Assembly (NCBI GenBank): GCA_037127255.1
Contig: JBANSL010000013.1
Span: 68,530,188 to 68,594,187 of the forward strand
DNA: 64,000 bases
Direction: 5' to 3'
Source: Persicaria tinctoria
Lineage: Eukaryota; Streptophyta; Magnoliopsida; Caryophyllales; Polygonaceae
The notes under the pieces were generated by a model that was given only the letters and a program-made list of their open reading frames with translations, ran no database searches and was not told the DNA's origin. Made by a program: the position numbers and the translations under genes. Shown one piece after another: positions 54,730 through 64,000 of this stretch (position 1 is its first letter; every line of letters starts with the position of its first letter).

Positions 54730-55004
54730 TTGTAACCGAATTTGGAAAATCAAGAAACGAGAGAGAGATTTTGGATTTCTGTTTGTTTGTGATTTGCTGA
54801 AACTCGAATTGGTCTTTACAATGTACAACAATTGAGCTTTTATAGAGGAAGAGGAAGGTCACGTGAGCACACGTGATTTCATTTACAAACATAAGCGGGA
54901 ATGAGTGAAGCGACGTCGTCTTGCGTGAACCGCGAACCGGGCGACGACGAACCGGCTTCTAATTCTTCTAAATTAAACCGGGCCATATTCCTCTAGCTCC
55001 CACA
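54727..55004 (-). repeat. 3' LTR of copia-3
   Basis: On the minus strand a G-rich purine tract (55005-55013) follows the pol stop, then TGTGGGAGCTAGAGG begins the LTR. It ends GGTTACAACCA at 54727. CTATAAAAGC at 54835-54844 is a TATA candidate. 278 bp. Confidence 0.8.
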
Positions 55005-55011
55005 CCCCCCC

Positions 55012-56720
55012 TCAAGGTGAAGCTGGGGAAACCAGATGAAGCTTGCCCAGAAGCTCCGAGTGTCGAGGACCAGACAAAGATTTGGTGAAGATATCGGCCA
55101 ATTGGTCCTTGGTCGGAATGTACGAGAGCGAAATTAATCCCTCACAAAGCTTGTGGCGGACAAAATGACAGTCAAGGTCCACATGTTTGGTTCTCTTGTG
55201 GAAAACGGGATTCCGAGAAATGTGGATTGCAGCCTGACTGTCACAACGAATTAGGATAGGGGTAATGTCCGTGATACCCAATTCAGCAAATAACCGGGAG
55301 AGCCAAGCTAGTTCAGCTGTGAGACGCCTGAGAGAACGATATTCAGCTTCAGCGAAAGACAAGGAAACTATGGACTGTTTCTTAGCCTTCCATGATACTA
55401 GACATCCTCCAAAAGTGATGTAAAAACCACTCACTGATCGACGGGTGTGAGTGCAAGCAGCCCAATCCGAATCACTATAACCTAACAACTTTAGGTCAGA
55501 GGATGAATTGAGTAAAATCCCCAAATCAGGCTTGCCTTGATGGTACCGAAGAGTATGCATAGCATCATCCATTGTATCAAGAGTGGGACAATGCATAAAC
55601 TGAGACAAAAACTGCACTGAGAAAGCGATGTCAGGACGAGTATTTGTGAGGAAGTTGAGCTTCCCCACCAATCTTCTATAAACTGCATGATCTTTGAGAG
55701 CAGGACTTGTGGATTCATGGAGTTTAAGGCCAACCTCCAAAGGAGCAACTGTGTTCTTCATGCCAGAACATCCAAATTCCTTGAGAGTTTCCAAAAGAAA
55801 CTTCTTCTGACTCATAACCAGCCCTTGTGGAACCTTGATGAACTCTATTCCAAGGAAATAATGCAAGGTCCCGAGATCCTTAATTTTAAATCTGTCATCT
55901 AGAAACCTTTTCAAGGCATTGATGGCATCAATGTCATTGCCTGTTAGGAGAATATCATCGACATATATTGCCAAATGAACCACCAGAGCACCTGACCTCT
56001 TAGTAAAGAGAGAGTGATCATTCTCTGAATGGGAGAAACCCTGTGATCTAAGAGAATCAGATAACTTTGCATACCACTGTCTTGAGGCTTGACGCAAACC
56101 ATAAAGGGATTTATTGAGTTTGCAGACAAGAGAAGCATCAGGCACATTGAGACCAAGAGGGAGGCGCATATAGACATCTTCATGGAGATCCCCATGTAGA
56201 AACGCATTATTGACATCCAGTTGAAACACAGACTAGTTCTTCTTCAATGCAACTGAGACAAGAGCTCAGACTGTTGTCATTTTCACAACTGGAGAGAAAG
56301 TTTCAGTAAAATCAATTCGTTCTCATTGAGTGCAGCCTTTGATAACTAATCTGGCCTTGTGGCGATCAAGGCTACCATCAGACTTGAGCTTGACTTTGAA
56401 AACCCACTTACAACTGATTGGCTTCTTGCCAACTGGAAGTGGAACCAAGTCCCAGGTTCTGTTGAGTTCGATCAAGAGCTGCAAATTCCTTGGCCATAGC
56501 CTCTTGCCAAGCAGGATACTTCACAACCTCTGCATAGGAATTTGGCTCGTGCATGACAGTTAAAGTAGAAAGCAAAGTATGATCATTCTTGGATAAGACA
56601 CTAGCACCAATGGTTTTGGGACAATAGCAAGCAGAAGTAATGGTGTTTGTGCAGATGTAATCAGATAGGTGACATGCGATATATTCTATAGCGCATTTAG
56701 TAGTTTTTGTCATCATTTAC
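55012..56720 (-). pseudogene. copia-3 reverse transcriptase and RNase H (5' part cut off)
   Basis: Minus strand. The start of the reverse transcriptase region (PNSYAEVVKYPAWQEAM, about 56560) runs through a frameshift and KARLVIKGCTQ (about 56345). A TAG at 56235-56233, where Trp is usual, precedes the long frame 56229-55012. That frame holds FQLDVNNAFLHGDLHED, YVDDILLTGND (about 55955), KIKDLGTLHYFLGIEF and RNase H with SDSDWAAC (about 55470), AEAEYRSL and the HVDLDCHFVRH block. The element is cut near 56720 by the LTR of the Athila-type element. Its integrase and gag should lie beyond that element, outside the window (inference). Confidence 0.88.
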
Positions 56721-56721
56721 A

Positions 56722-57939
56722 TGTCATTGTGAGAGATATTTGTATGAACTTGGTGATTCAGAACCTGTTGAAGAAGTTGAAGAAATCATAGGATCATGCA
56801 AGTTACAGAAGAGTTGAAGTGAAGAAGTTCGGAAGCAGCTGGAAGCTGGTGACCTTGGCGCGGCCGCGCTGCTACTGGCGCGCCCACGCTGCTACTGGCG
56901 CGCCCACGCTGCTAGGAGGACGTGCCCGCGTCGATGCACCAGATGGAAGTAGCAAGACGAAACACTGGCGCGCCCGCGCTGCTACTGACGCGCCCGCGTC
57001 AGTCCCTGGAGACGGATTCCTATCCGAGTTTCCCCTATCTTATTAGTTTTAATATTATATTTTTTTTATATTTTTTACGGGATGTTAAACCCGATTTTAT
57101 TAGTTTATATTATTGCCGAGAAGGCAGCAGTTGGGGGGAGGTTATTTTTTCCAGAGACGTAGTTTCCTTTTCTGAATCTCACAAACCCTATGGAGAACTA
57201 ACTCTCCGTTGTTGCACTTGGTTCTTTGAAGCCTTCGATTGATTTGGTTGTGAGTATTCTACTCTTGTTCGCCCTTTGTTAATTGTTTCGATCTCCTGAG
57301 CTTATTGCTTGATTGCTTATTATTGGTTAATCTGGATTGATCACCTAGGTTTATCGATACTAGTCATATTGCTAGGGTTTCCAATTCCAGGTTTGGGGTT
57401 GTAGATTCATTGTAGCAAACCCAATCGTCATACGCAGGTTGCTTGTGGTAGATTGTGAAGGAGATTCGATTACAGGCTATTTTAACGGGTTGTTAGAATC
57501 GCTTGTGTCTCATTATAATTCATGTTTGAATGCTATCGCTTTATTATTCGGTGAAGGTTTTCCCTTGTAATTTGGTGATAAGTGCTTTTAGGACTGGTAG
57601 GACTAAAAGCTATTACACGATCTGAATTGAGAACAATTACTGGACATTAGAACTTGAGACTCATAGAATGCGATGATGAACCATCTCAATTGTTGTGCGG
57701 ATAATTACCTGGTGTGATACTTTTCCATCATATATTCGCAACCTCTTATTGCAACTTGTTCTGTCATTATCGCCTACACACAAAACTCCCCCTTGAATTG
57801 GTTACTTTTGGGTAATAATACTTGCTCTTATAATTGATTCTGTTTCCCTGTGGGTTCGACCCTAACTTACCTACTATACTTGTTATAGTTTGCATCTTAG
57901 GAATTTACTTTGATTTGGCATAACGACTTTAGGCCGACC
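56722..57939 (+). repeat. Probable 5' LTR of the Athila-type element
   Basis: The right end is well placed just before the primer site. The left end (TGTCATTGTG at 56722) is inferred from where copia-3 homology stops and from the TG start. It holds minisatellite units at about 56857-56920 and 56963-57003. Confidence 0.6.
56857..57003 (+). repeat. GC-rich minisatellite, LTR copies
   Basis: Several units close to CTGGCGCGCCCACGCTGCTA, containing AscI-like GGCGCGCC and NotI-like GCGGCCGC cores, in an otherwise AT-rich LTR. Confidence 0.85.
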
Positions 57940-57943
57940 AAAT

Positions 57944-57962
57944 TTGGCGCCGTTGCCGGGGA
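57944..57962 (+). promoter_or_regulatory. Primer-binding site of the Athila-type element
   Basis: TTGGCGCCGTTGCCGGGGA, the usual Athila site, identical to that of the nested element at 38866-38884. Confidence 0.9.
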
Positions 57963-58019
57963 AACGGATTATCTTTGTTCTTGTTTGTCTTATTACCTGT
58001 TTGGGTGCGAACCTCTTGC

Positions 58020-59105
58020 ATGGTTCGCACTCGTGCTACTGATCCCCATCTTGTTGATTTTGATTGGGAGATTGACAGGACATACCACCGCCGTCTTAGA
58101 GAACAACACCAACATTCCCAACAACCCGATCCAATGGCTGGAAATGTAAATCAGACGCTGCGACAGCTGACAGCATCAAACATCACACAGCAGGCACCTG
58201 CTGTGACAATCCCTGCTCTAGGGGATGACAACCATTTTGAGCTAAAGTCTGGGCTGATTCATCAACTGCCCAAATACCATGGATTGGCTGGAGAAGACCC
58301 CATCAAGCACATGGGGAAGTTTCATAATGTGTGCATGAGCATGAAACCAGCCAATATATCCGAAGCACAGATAAAGATGAGAGCTTTTGGGTTCACGCTG
58401 GTCGATGCTGCGGATGACTGGTACTACAGTCTTCCTACAGGGAGCATCGATACTTGGCCTGAGCTCCACAAGGCCTTCCTGGAGAAATTCTTCCCTGCTA
58501 AGAAGGAGAACACCTTGAAGAAGGCAATCAGCAATATAGAACAGGAAGATGATGAAACCCTCTATGATTACAATGAAAGGTTCAAGAAACTTTGCGTTAA
58601 TTGCCCTTTCCATGGCTACAGCACGAAGGACCTAGTCCTATACATCTATGGGGGACTGCTGGAATCTGATAGAAGGATGATTGATGCCGCCTGCGGAGGA
58701 AATATTCTGAATGCCACGCCAGAGGGAGCCATGGAGAAGATTCAGGAAATGGCTGAGGGGACTAGAAATTTCGGGAAATCCAGCAGAAAGAAAAGGGTCA
58801 ACTCGGTAGACTCTAACCAAGCCAAGGATATTGCTGAATTGAAGGATATGGTTAGGAGGCTCACTCTGCAAGGGACTCCTCAACAAATCAAGGCTTGTGG
58901 AATCTGCAATGATAACTTCCACCCAACTGATGCGTGTCCTACACTCCAGGAAGACACCGCTGAAGTAAGTGCTATAGGTGGAAATGGACCTCAGAGACCC
59001 AGACATGACCCCTACTCAAACTCCTACAACCCAGGGTGGCGGGATCACCTAAATTTCAGATGGAGGGATCCACCAAACCAATCACAACAGCGCGCCGGAG
59101 TCTGA
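58020..59105 (+). CDS. Athila-type gag
   Basis: The ATG at 58020 ([20 protein letters not shown]) follows the primer site by about 60 bp. 361 residues. The retrotransposon gag core is clear: [20 protein letters not shown] (about residues 75-95), [34 protein letters not shown] and [20 protein letters not shown] zinc-finger-like [14 protein letters not shown] lies at about residues 297-310. Gag packages the element RNA into particles. The stop (TGA 59103-59105) lies inside a minisatellite unit. The pol frame is +1 relative to gag and overlaps it from 59053, so gag-pol would need a shift or another translation route. Confidence 0.88.
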   Translation: MVRTRATDPHLVDFDWEIDRTYHRRLREQHQHSQQPDPMAGNVNQTLRQLTASNITQQAPAVTIPALGDDNHFELKSGLIHQLPKYHGLAGEDPIKHMGKFHNVCMSMKPANISEAQIKMRAFGFTLVDAADDWYYSLPTGSIDTWPELHKAFLEKFFPAKKENTLKKAISNIEQEDDETLYDYNERFKKLCVNCPFHGYSTKDLVLYIYGGLLESDRRMIDAACGGNILNATPEGAMEKIQEMAEGTRNFGKSSRKKRVNSVDSNQAKDIAELKDMVRRLTLQGTPQQIKACGICNDNFHPTDACPTLQEDTAEVSAIGGNGPQRPRHDPYSNSYNPGWRDHLNFRWRDPPNQSQQRAGV

Positions 59106-62100
59106 CGCGCCCACGTCGAGTCCGATCTCGCCTGAATCTGAGCCCTATGTCGATACATACGTCCGACCGGATTTTCCCCCTCTCGGGTCGGAGAAACCAA
59201 AACCTCCGTTCCCTGAGGCACTCAAAGAGAGGAGGATAATCGATGATTCAGAGCTCTTCGAGACATTTAGCAAGTGTCAGGTGAACATTCCTCTGCTAAA
59301 AATGATAAAAACTGTGCCCAAGTACGCCAAGTTCTTGAAAGAGCTTTGCACGGTGAAGAGAAATCAGAAGCTGAAAGGAAAAAAGAAAGTGAAAGTAAGT
59401 GAGCAAGTCTCCGCTATGTTTCAGAGGAGAATGCCGAAAAAGTGCCCTGATCCAGGTATGGTTACTATCCCTTGTGTCATTGGAGATGTAAAATTTGATA
59501 GAGCTATGCTTGATTTGGGTGCTTCCATAAATGTGCTTCCTTATTCACTTTACAAATCGCTAGATTTAGGACCTTTGCATGAAACTGGAGTTATTTTGCA
59601 ACTAGCTGACAGGTCTAATAAATACCCTAAAGGAGTAGTAGAAGACGTTTTGGTCATGGTCGATAAACTGATTTTTCCTGCAGATTTCTTTGTCCTGGAT
59701 ATGGAACATGATAAGCATGATGCGCCTATTTTGTTAGGTAGACCTTTTATTAAAACAGCTAGGACAAAAATTGATTGTGTTTCTGAGACACTAACAATGG
59801 AATTTGATGGAGAAAAGGTTGAATTCGATTTATACAAGGCTATAAAACATCCTGTTGATGACCATTCTCTGTGCTCTATTGATGTGATTGAACCATTAGC
59901 TCAAGATCTATTTGATATTTCTAGGGAAGATGAGTTGCAGTCAATTATTGAGAATGCTATTGACGAGTCCTATACAGATTTTTCAAGTACACCTAACATG
60001 CAGGAATTAGTAGCCCAGATGGATGTAGAAGGTAAGTCCCCTACTCTTTTGGGCATTGGCCCCAATCTACTGACTCCAAGCGAAGTGCTTGTTCCATCTG
60101 TTGTGCAGGCACCTGAAATTGAACTCAAACAACTCCCTAGTCATCTCAAGTATGCTTTCCTAGGAGTTGATGACACTTTACCAGTTATTGTGTCAAGTAA
60201 GCTTTCAGCAGAACAGGAAGAAAAGTTAGTGGAGGTTCTAAAGGAATACAAAACTGCGCTGGGGTGGACCATCGCTGACATCAAGGGAATTAGTCCATCT
60301 ACATGCATGCACAGGATCCTGTTGGAGGATGGAGCTAAGCCATCACGCCAACTACAGAGAAGGCTCAATCCTCCCATGATGGATGTGGTGAAGAAGGAAG
60401 TGCTGAAATTGCTATCAGCAAACATGATTTTCCCAATTTTTGACAGTCAATGGGTAAGTCCTACACAAGTTGTCCCTAAGAAAGGAGGGATTACAGTCGT
60501 GGAGAATCAACAAGGTGAGTTGGTCCCTACCCGGACACAAACAGGTTGGAGGGTATGCATAGACTATCGCAAGCTGAATACAGTAACCAGGAAGGATCAC
60601 TTCCCCCTCCCCTTTATTGATCAGATGCTAGAACGCCTTGCTGGGCGCCCCTATTATTGTTTTTTGGATGGATATTCTGGATATTTTCAGGTGGCCATAG
60701 CGCCAGAGGACCAGGAGAAGACTACATTTACATGTCCTTTCGGTACTTTTGCATATCGCAGAATGCCATTTGGACTATGTAACGCACCCGGGACATTTCA
60801 ACGATGTATGGTTAGTATCTTCTCTGAGTACATTGAGAATTTCATTGAAGTATTCATGGATGATTTCACAGTACATGGGGATAGCTTTGATACTTGTTTG
60901 AGCCATTTGGCACTAGTGTTAAAAAGATGTGTTGAAACTAATCTGGTTTTGAACTCTGAAAAGTGTCATTTTATGGTAGAACAGGGAATTGTTTTAGGTC
61001 ACATAGTCTCTGCAAAGGGTATTGAGGTCGATAAGGCGAAGATTGATGTAATTCAATCTTTGCCTTATCCTACTAATGTGCGCGAAGTTCGTTCTTTCCT
61101 AGGCCATGCAGGTTTTTATCGCAGGTTTATCAAAGACTTTTCAAAGATATCCTCACCCTTGTGCAAGCTTCTGAAGAAAGATGTGACCTTTGTACTCACA
61201 CAAGAGTGCAAAGAGGCGTTCGACCAGCTGAAAGGACGCCTCACTAGTGCACCAATCATTCAGGCACCAGACTGGTCTCGCCCATTTGAGATCATGTGTG
61301 ACGCGAGTGACTATGCAGTGGGAGCAGTGCTAGGCCAAAAAGAGGGAAGAGCCTCTCATGTGATCCATTATGCTTCCATGACTCTGAATGGAGCGCAGCG
61401 CAACTACTCCACCACTGAAAAAGAAATGCTAGCCGTGGTGTTTGCACTAGAGAAGTTTCGACAGTATCTGCTTGGGGTTAAAGTGATTATCTACACAGAT
61501 CACGCAGCCCTCCGCTACTTGATGACAAAGAAAGAGACAAAGCCAAGATTAATTCGATGGGTTCTTTTGCTCAGCGAATTTGATGTGGAGATTAAGGATA
61601 AGAAAGGAGCGGAGAATCTGGTGGCTGACCACTTAAGCAGATTGGTGAATGAGGAGGACGAGCCGGAGTCACAGAAACCCATTTTAGGCACGTTTCCGGA
61701 TGACACATTATGCAAAATCGAGCACAAAAGCACGCCGGAGTCTGGCGCGCCCACGTTAACAGCTGACGCGCCCGCGCTGAGTTCTGACGCGCCCGCGTCG
61801 TCCCCTGACGCGCCCATGCTATTGCTTCTCAGCCCATCTCAGTCCGTTCTAGGACTTCATTCTGTAAACCCTTGGTACCGGGACATTGTGAATTACTTAG
61901 TTTGTGGGGAATTTCCTCCGGATCATACCAAGGCCCAGACGGAGAAGATTCGAAGAGAAGCAAACCACTATGTTTGGGATGACCCATACCTTTGGAAACA
62001 TTGTGCTGATCAGGTAATTCGTCGTTGTCTTCCAGATAATGAGGTACGATCTGTTCTTGAATTTTGTCATTCTCAAGCATGTGGGGGACATTTTGGTGCC

Positions 62101-63171
62101 AATAAAACTGCTAGAAAAGTGCTTGAATCTGGATTTTATTGGCCACATATTTTTAAAGATGCTTATTCTTTCTGCAAGGCATGTGATAGGTGTCAAAGAA
62201 TGGGGAATATCTCTCAAAGAAATGAAATGCAACAATCACCGATGATTTTTTGCGAAATCTTCGATGTTTGGGGCATTGACTTTATGGGACCTTTTCCTAG
62301 TTCTTATGGGAACTTGTATATTTTACTTGCGGTGGACTACGTTTCCAAGTGGGTGGAAGCGAAGGCCACCAGAACTGATGACTCTAAAGTTGTGGCAGGG
62401 TTCTTGAAAAGCAATATTTTTGCCAGGCATGGTATCCCTAGAGCGCTGATTAGTGACAGGGGTACCCATTTCTGCAACAAAACTGTGACTGCTGTGCTGA
62501 AGAAATATCATGTCACACATAGAGTTTCCACCTTATACCATCCACAGACGAATGGCCAAGCAGAGGTGTCCAATAGAGAGATCAAAGCCATTCTCGAGAA
62601 GACTGTGAATCCTAACAGGAAGGATTGGAGTTTGAGACTTGATGATGCGTTGTGGGCTTATCGCACTGCTTACAAAACTCCAATTGGGATGTCTCCTTTC
62701 AGACTTCTCTGTGGTAAAGCATGTCATCTTCCTGTTGAGCTGGAGCACAAGGCTTGGTGGGCAGTGAAACAATGCAATATGCAGAGTGACGGGGTTGGAG
62801 AACACAGGAAGCTACAGTTAGGCGAGCTCGAGGAGTTACGGTTGGACGCCTATGATAATGCGGCAATCTACAAGGCGAAGACCAAGGCATGGCATGACAA
62901 GCACATCCATAGGAAGGACTTTAAAGCTGGTGACAAAGTCCTACTCTTTCAGTCTCGCCTGAAACTCTTCGCTGGGAAGCTCAGGTCAAAGTGGGGGGGA
63001 CCATACATTGTTGCTGAAGTTTTCCCACATGGAGCTGTAGAGTTATATGACCCGAATAGCCACAAGAAGTTTAAGGTAAATGGTCAAAGGCTTAAGACAT
63101 ACTATGAAGGGTTCCCAAAGGAGGCTATGGATGAGTTAGCTTTGGAGGAGCCAAATGCAGAGTTAGAATAA
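59053..63171 (+). CDS. Athila-type pol: protease, RT, RNase H, integrase, intact
   Basis: Open from 59053 to the stop at 63171. No ATG occurs before 59302, so entry from gag is likely. Protease: [11 protein letters not shown] (about 59509) and ILLGRPF. Reverse transcriptase: [32 protein letters not shown] and catalytic FMDDF (60853-60867). RNase [31 protein letters not shown] and [11 protein letters not shown] linker (61729-61830) holds four DAPAL/DAPAS peptides made by the minisatellite. Integrase: H-H-C-C zinc region ([11 protein letters not shown] to CKACDRCQ), Asp in GIDFMGP, Asp in SDRGTHF, Glu in [12 protein letters not shown], and a basic C-terminus. No stop or frameshift, and all catalytic residues seen are present. 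Confidence 0.93.
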   Translation: MSDGGIHQTNHNSAPESDAPTSSPISPESEPYVDTYVRPDFPPLGSEKPKPPFPEALKERRIIDDSELFETFSKCQVNIPLLKMIKTVPKYAKFLKELCTVKRNQKLKGKKKVKVSEQVSAMFQRRMPKKCPDPGMVTIPCVIGDVKFDRAMLDLGASINVLPYSLYKSLDLGPLHETGVILQLADRSNKYPKGVVEDVLVMVDKLIFPADFFVLDMEHDKHDAPILLGRPFIKTARTKIDCVSETLTMEFDGEKVEFDLYKAIKHPVDDHSLCSIDVIEPLAQDLFDISREDELQSIIENAIDESYTDFSSTPNMQELVAQMDVEGKSPTLLGIGPNLLTPSEVLVPSVVQAPEIELKQLPSHLKYAFLGVDDTLPVIVSSKLSAEQEEKLVEVLKEYKTALGWTIADIKGISPSTCMHRILLEDGAKPSRQLQRRLNPPMMDVVKKEVLKLLSANMIFPIFDSQWVSPTQVVPKKGGITVVENQQGELVPTRTQTGWRVCIDYRKLNTVTRKDHFPLPFIDQMLERLAGRPYYCFLDGYSGYFQVAIAPEDQEKTTFTCPFGTFAYRRMPFGLCNAPGTFQRCMVSIFSEYIENFIEVFMDDFTVHGDSFDTCLSHLALVLKRCVETNLVLNSEKCHFMVEQGIVLGHIVSAKGIEVDKAKIDVIQSLPYPTNVREVRSFLGHAGFYRRFIKDFSKISSPLCKLLKKDVTFVLTQECKEAFDQLKGRLTSAPIIQAPDWSRPFEIMCDASDYAVGAVLGQKEGRASHVIHYASMTLNGAQRNYSTTEKEMLAVVFALEKFRQYLLGVKVIIYTDHAALRYLMTKKETKPRLIRWVLLLSEFDVEIKDKKGAENLVADHLSRLVNEEDEPESQKPILGTFPDDTLCKIEHKSTPESGAPTLTADAPALSSDAPASSPDAPMLLLLSPSQSVLGLHSVNPWYRDIVNYLVCGEFPPDHTKAQTEKIRREANHYVWDDPYLWKHCADQVIRRCLPDNEVRSVLEFCHSQACGGHFGANKTARKVLESGFYWPHIFKDAYSFCKACDRCQRMGNISQRNEMQQSPMIFCEIFDVWGIDFMGPFPSSYGNLYILLAVDYVSKWVEAKATRTDDSKVVAGFLKSNIFARHGIPRALISDRGTHFCNKTVTAVLKKYHVTHRVSTLYHPQTNGQAEVSNREIKAILEKTVNPNRKDWSLRLDDALWAYRTAYKTPIGMSPFRLLCGKACHLPVELEHKAWWAVKQCNMQSDGVGEHRKLQLGELEELRLDAYDNAAIYKAKTKAWHDKHIHRKDFKAGDKVLLFQSRLKLFAGKLRSKWGGPYIVAEVFPHGAVELYDPNSHKKFKVNGQRLKTYYEGFPKEAMDELALEEPNAELE
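61729..61830 (+). repeat. Minisatellite inside pol (RNase H-integrase linker)
   Basis: Four units of 21-27 bp (core TGACGCGCCCGCG) in the pol frame, coding [20 protein letters not shown] and SPDAPM. The first unit shares CGCCGGAGTCTG(A/G)CGCGCCC with that at the gag stop (59094-59114). Confidence 0.9.
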
Positions 63172-63893
63172 TCGAAAAGGCTTAGTCGAGCCAGCGACAT
63201 GAGACAAAGGCGCTGCTTGGGAGGCAACCCAAGGTATTGCATTCTTTCCCTTAACTCGATTTTATTGTAACTTGTAGGTAATAAAGACGGAGTTTCTAGC
63301 GACGAATTGCACCCGCATTTCGGACCCACTGCTTCCGCAGTGTTAATTTTCGTCCAAAAAAAAAAAAAAAAAAAAATAAAGGGCCACGGGCTGGAAAACC
63401 CGCTTCGGGCCAGCCCGCCATTTTCAAGCCCCATCATCACTACCCATCACCATCCCCTCAAATACCACCAAAACCCTACATCCCCCACGCTCTCTCACCT
63501 TCCCCACACCCTCTCCTCTCACACCCAATCTCCTCCACACTCCACTCAAACACCCCCCACCAGGGTCCCCACACCCCGTCCCCCTCCCTTCCTTCAGCTC
63601 TCGGCACTGAGACATCGACGACCGCGTCCGACGAGTTTGGAGGTCTTCAGAAATCGCCGACGCGGCCGTGCCACCCCCAACGCGCCCGCGCCTGTCAGAG
63701 AAACCCACCAAAAGGCTGACACACCTGACGCGGCCGCGCTGCTACCCGACGCGCCCGCGCTGCTAACCGACGCGCCCGCTCTGCTCGCCAACGTGCCCGC
63801 GTCTGCCCCCTGCGCCGAACCTCATCTGTTCGTTGTGAGTTCCTTCCGCTGTCCTTATTTCGATTCCGATTTAGTCGTATTATCTATCGAGTA
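63172..63893 (+). other. Region between pol and the third ORF of the Athila-type element
   Basis: An A-run (63357-63377) is followed by a Pro/Thr/Ser-rich low-complexity stretch and a minisatellite block (63655-63805). Units in the block translate as PDAPALL, TDAPALL and ANVPAS in the frame 63307-63921. Athila elements normally carry a long region and an env-like ORF here. No domain was recognised in the low-complexity frame, so I do not call it a gene. Confidence 0.5.
63655..63805 (+). repeat. GC-rich minisatellite downstream of pol
   Basis: At least five units around GACGCGCCCGCGCTGCTA, again with GCGGCCGCG variants. This is the largest cluster of the unit in the element. Confidence 0.9.
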
Positions 63894-64000
63894 TGAGTTC
63901 ATCGGAGGAAGAGGCGAGTAGATCTGATAATGGGTTAGAATTGTCTGAAGAGGAGTGGGCTATTTATAATAAGGTCAGCTGTGTCAGTTCTACCAAATAT
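63894..64000 (+). CDS. Start of the third ORF of the Athila-type element (partial)
   Basis: The ATG at 63894 opens an acidic N-terminus (MSSSEEEASRSDNGLELSEE) that is still open at the window end. Its place after pol fits the extra or env-like ORF of Athila elements. Too little is visible to confirm that. Confidence 0.4.

Larger units (their letters stand above)
56722..64000 (+). mobile_element. Athila-type Ty3/gypsy element, 5' LTR to third ORF (continues past the window)
   Basis: A probable LTR (about 56722-57939) is followed by the Athila primer site, gag, a stop-free pol and the start of a further ORF. It inserted into copia-3. Unlike all other elements here its pol frame is intact over 1300 codons, so it is probably the youngest insertion. 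A GC-rich minisatellite (unit about GACGCGCCCGCGCTGCTA) occurs in four places. The 3' LTR is beyond the window. Confidence 0.85.

Noticed and set aside
54559..54892. ORFs with YIYIYI repeats
   Set aside because: Products of the (TA)n microsatellite, not genes.
56722..57939. LTR of the Athila-type element as the missing 5' end of copia-3
   Set aside because: The orientation is opposite and the primer site is Athila-type, so it belongs to the gypsy element.
63307..63921. 204-residue Pro/Thr-rich ORF
   Set aside because: It starts in an A-run region and is low-complexity plus minisatellite; kept as a repeat, not a gene.

Overview
The window looks like nuclear DNA of a flowering plant, probably a eudicot. 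It is AT-rich and packed with nested LTR retrotransposons of angiosperm lineages (Ty1/copia, Ty3/gypsy Tat-like and Athila-like), L1-type LINEs, a SINE, MITEs and long inverted repeats. The only genes that look like ordinary host genes are three related secreted glycine-rich protein (GRP) genes. I cannot name the species, and I saw no convincing tRNA, rRNA or CRISPR locus.

Layout. 1-1665: end of a gypsy-type LTR on the minus strand, abutting a decayed copia element (about 1670-6438). 6613-7083: GRP1 (minus). 7528-10600: small transposons, namely a Stowaway-like MITE, a SINE with 16-bp target duplications, a minus-strand retroinsert with 16-bp target duplications and a CACTA-like piece inside it, and a possible Helitron end. 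10742-13753: LINE ORF2 fragment. 13774-17970: second copia element, broken by a LINE fragment with a fold-back junction. 17986-18236: TIR element carrying Pol III-like boxes. 20630-21007: GRP2. 21490-23520: two long inverted-repeat elements. 23826-26245: a second LINE of the first LINE's subfamily. 53881-54276: GRP3. 54727-56720: third copia element (minus). 56722-64000: a young-looking Athila-type gypsy element that runs off the end of the window.

The centrepiece is 26653-51364, which I read as one 24.7-kb Ty3/gypsy insertion of the Tat type. It has two LTRs of about 857 bp and a perfect 5-bp target duplication (AGAGG). Two further LTR elements sit inside it, each with its own perfect 5-bp duplication: 33683-40092 (AGCTT) and 44697-47996 (CGAAG). 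Without them the element is about 15 kb. Its order is LTR, gag-pol with two RNase H domains, a 70-bp tandem array, a cluster of four ORFs with B3-like DNA-binding domains (40677-43819), an antisense intron-bearing ORF of the 'putative gypsy type transposon' kind with a long coiled coil, then LTR. The B3 cluster inside a retrotransposon is the most unusual thing I found.

A second oddity is a GC-rich minisatellite in the Athila element (unit close to GACGCGCCCGCGCTGCTA). It recurs in the LTR, across the gag stop, in the RNase H-integrase linker of pol (where it encodes DAPAL-like peptides) and downstream of pol.

Almost every element except the last is decayed. Many premature stops fall where the family has Trp (TGG) or Gln (CAA/CAG), as expected from deamination of methylated cytosine in silenced DNA. 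Coordinates of ORFs, LTRs and target duplications were read directly. Family assignments rest on motifs recognised by eye, not on searches.
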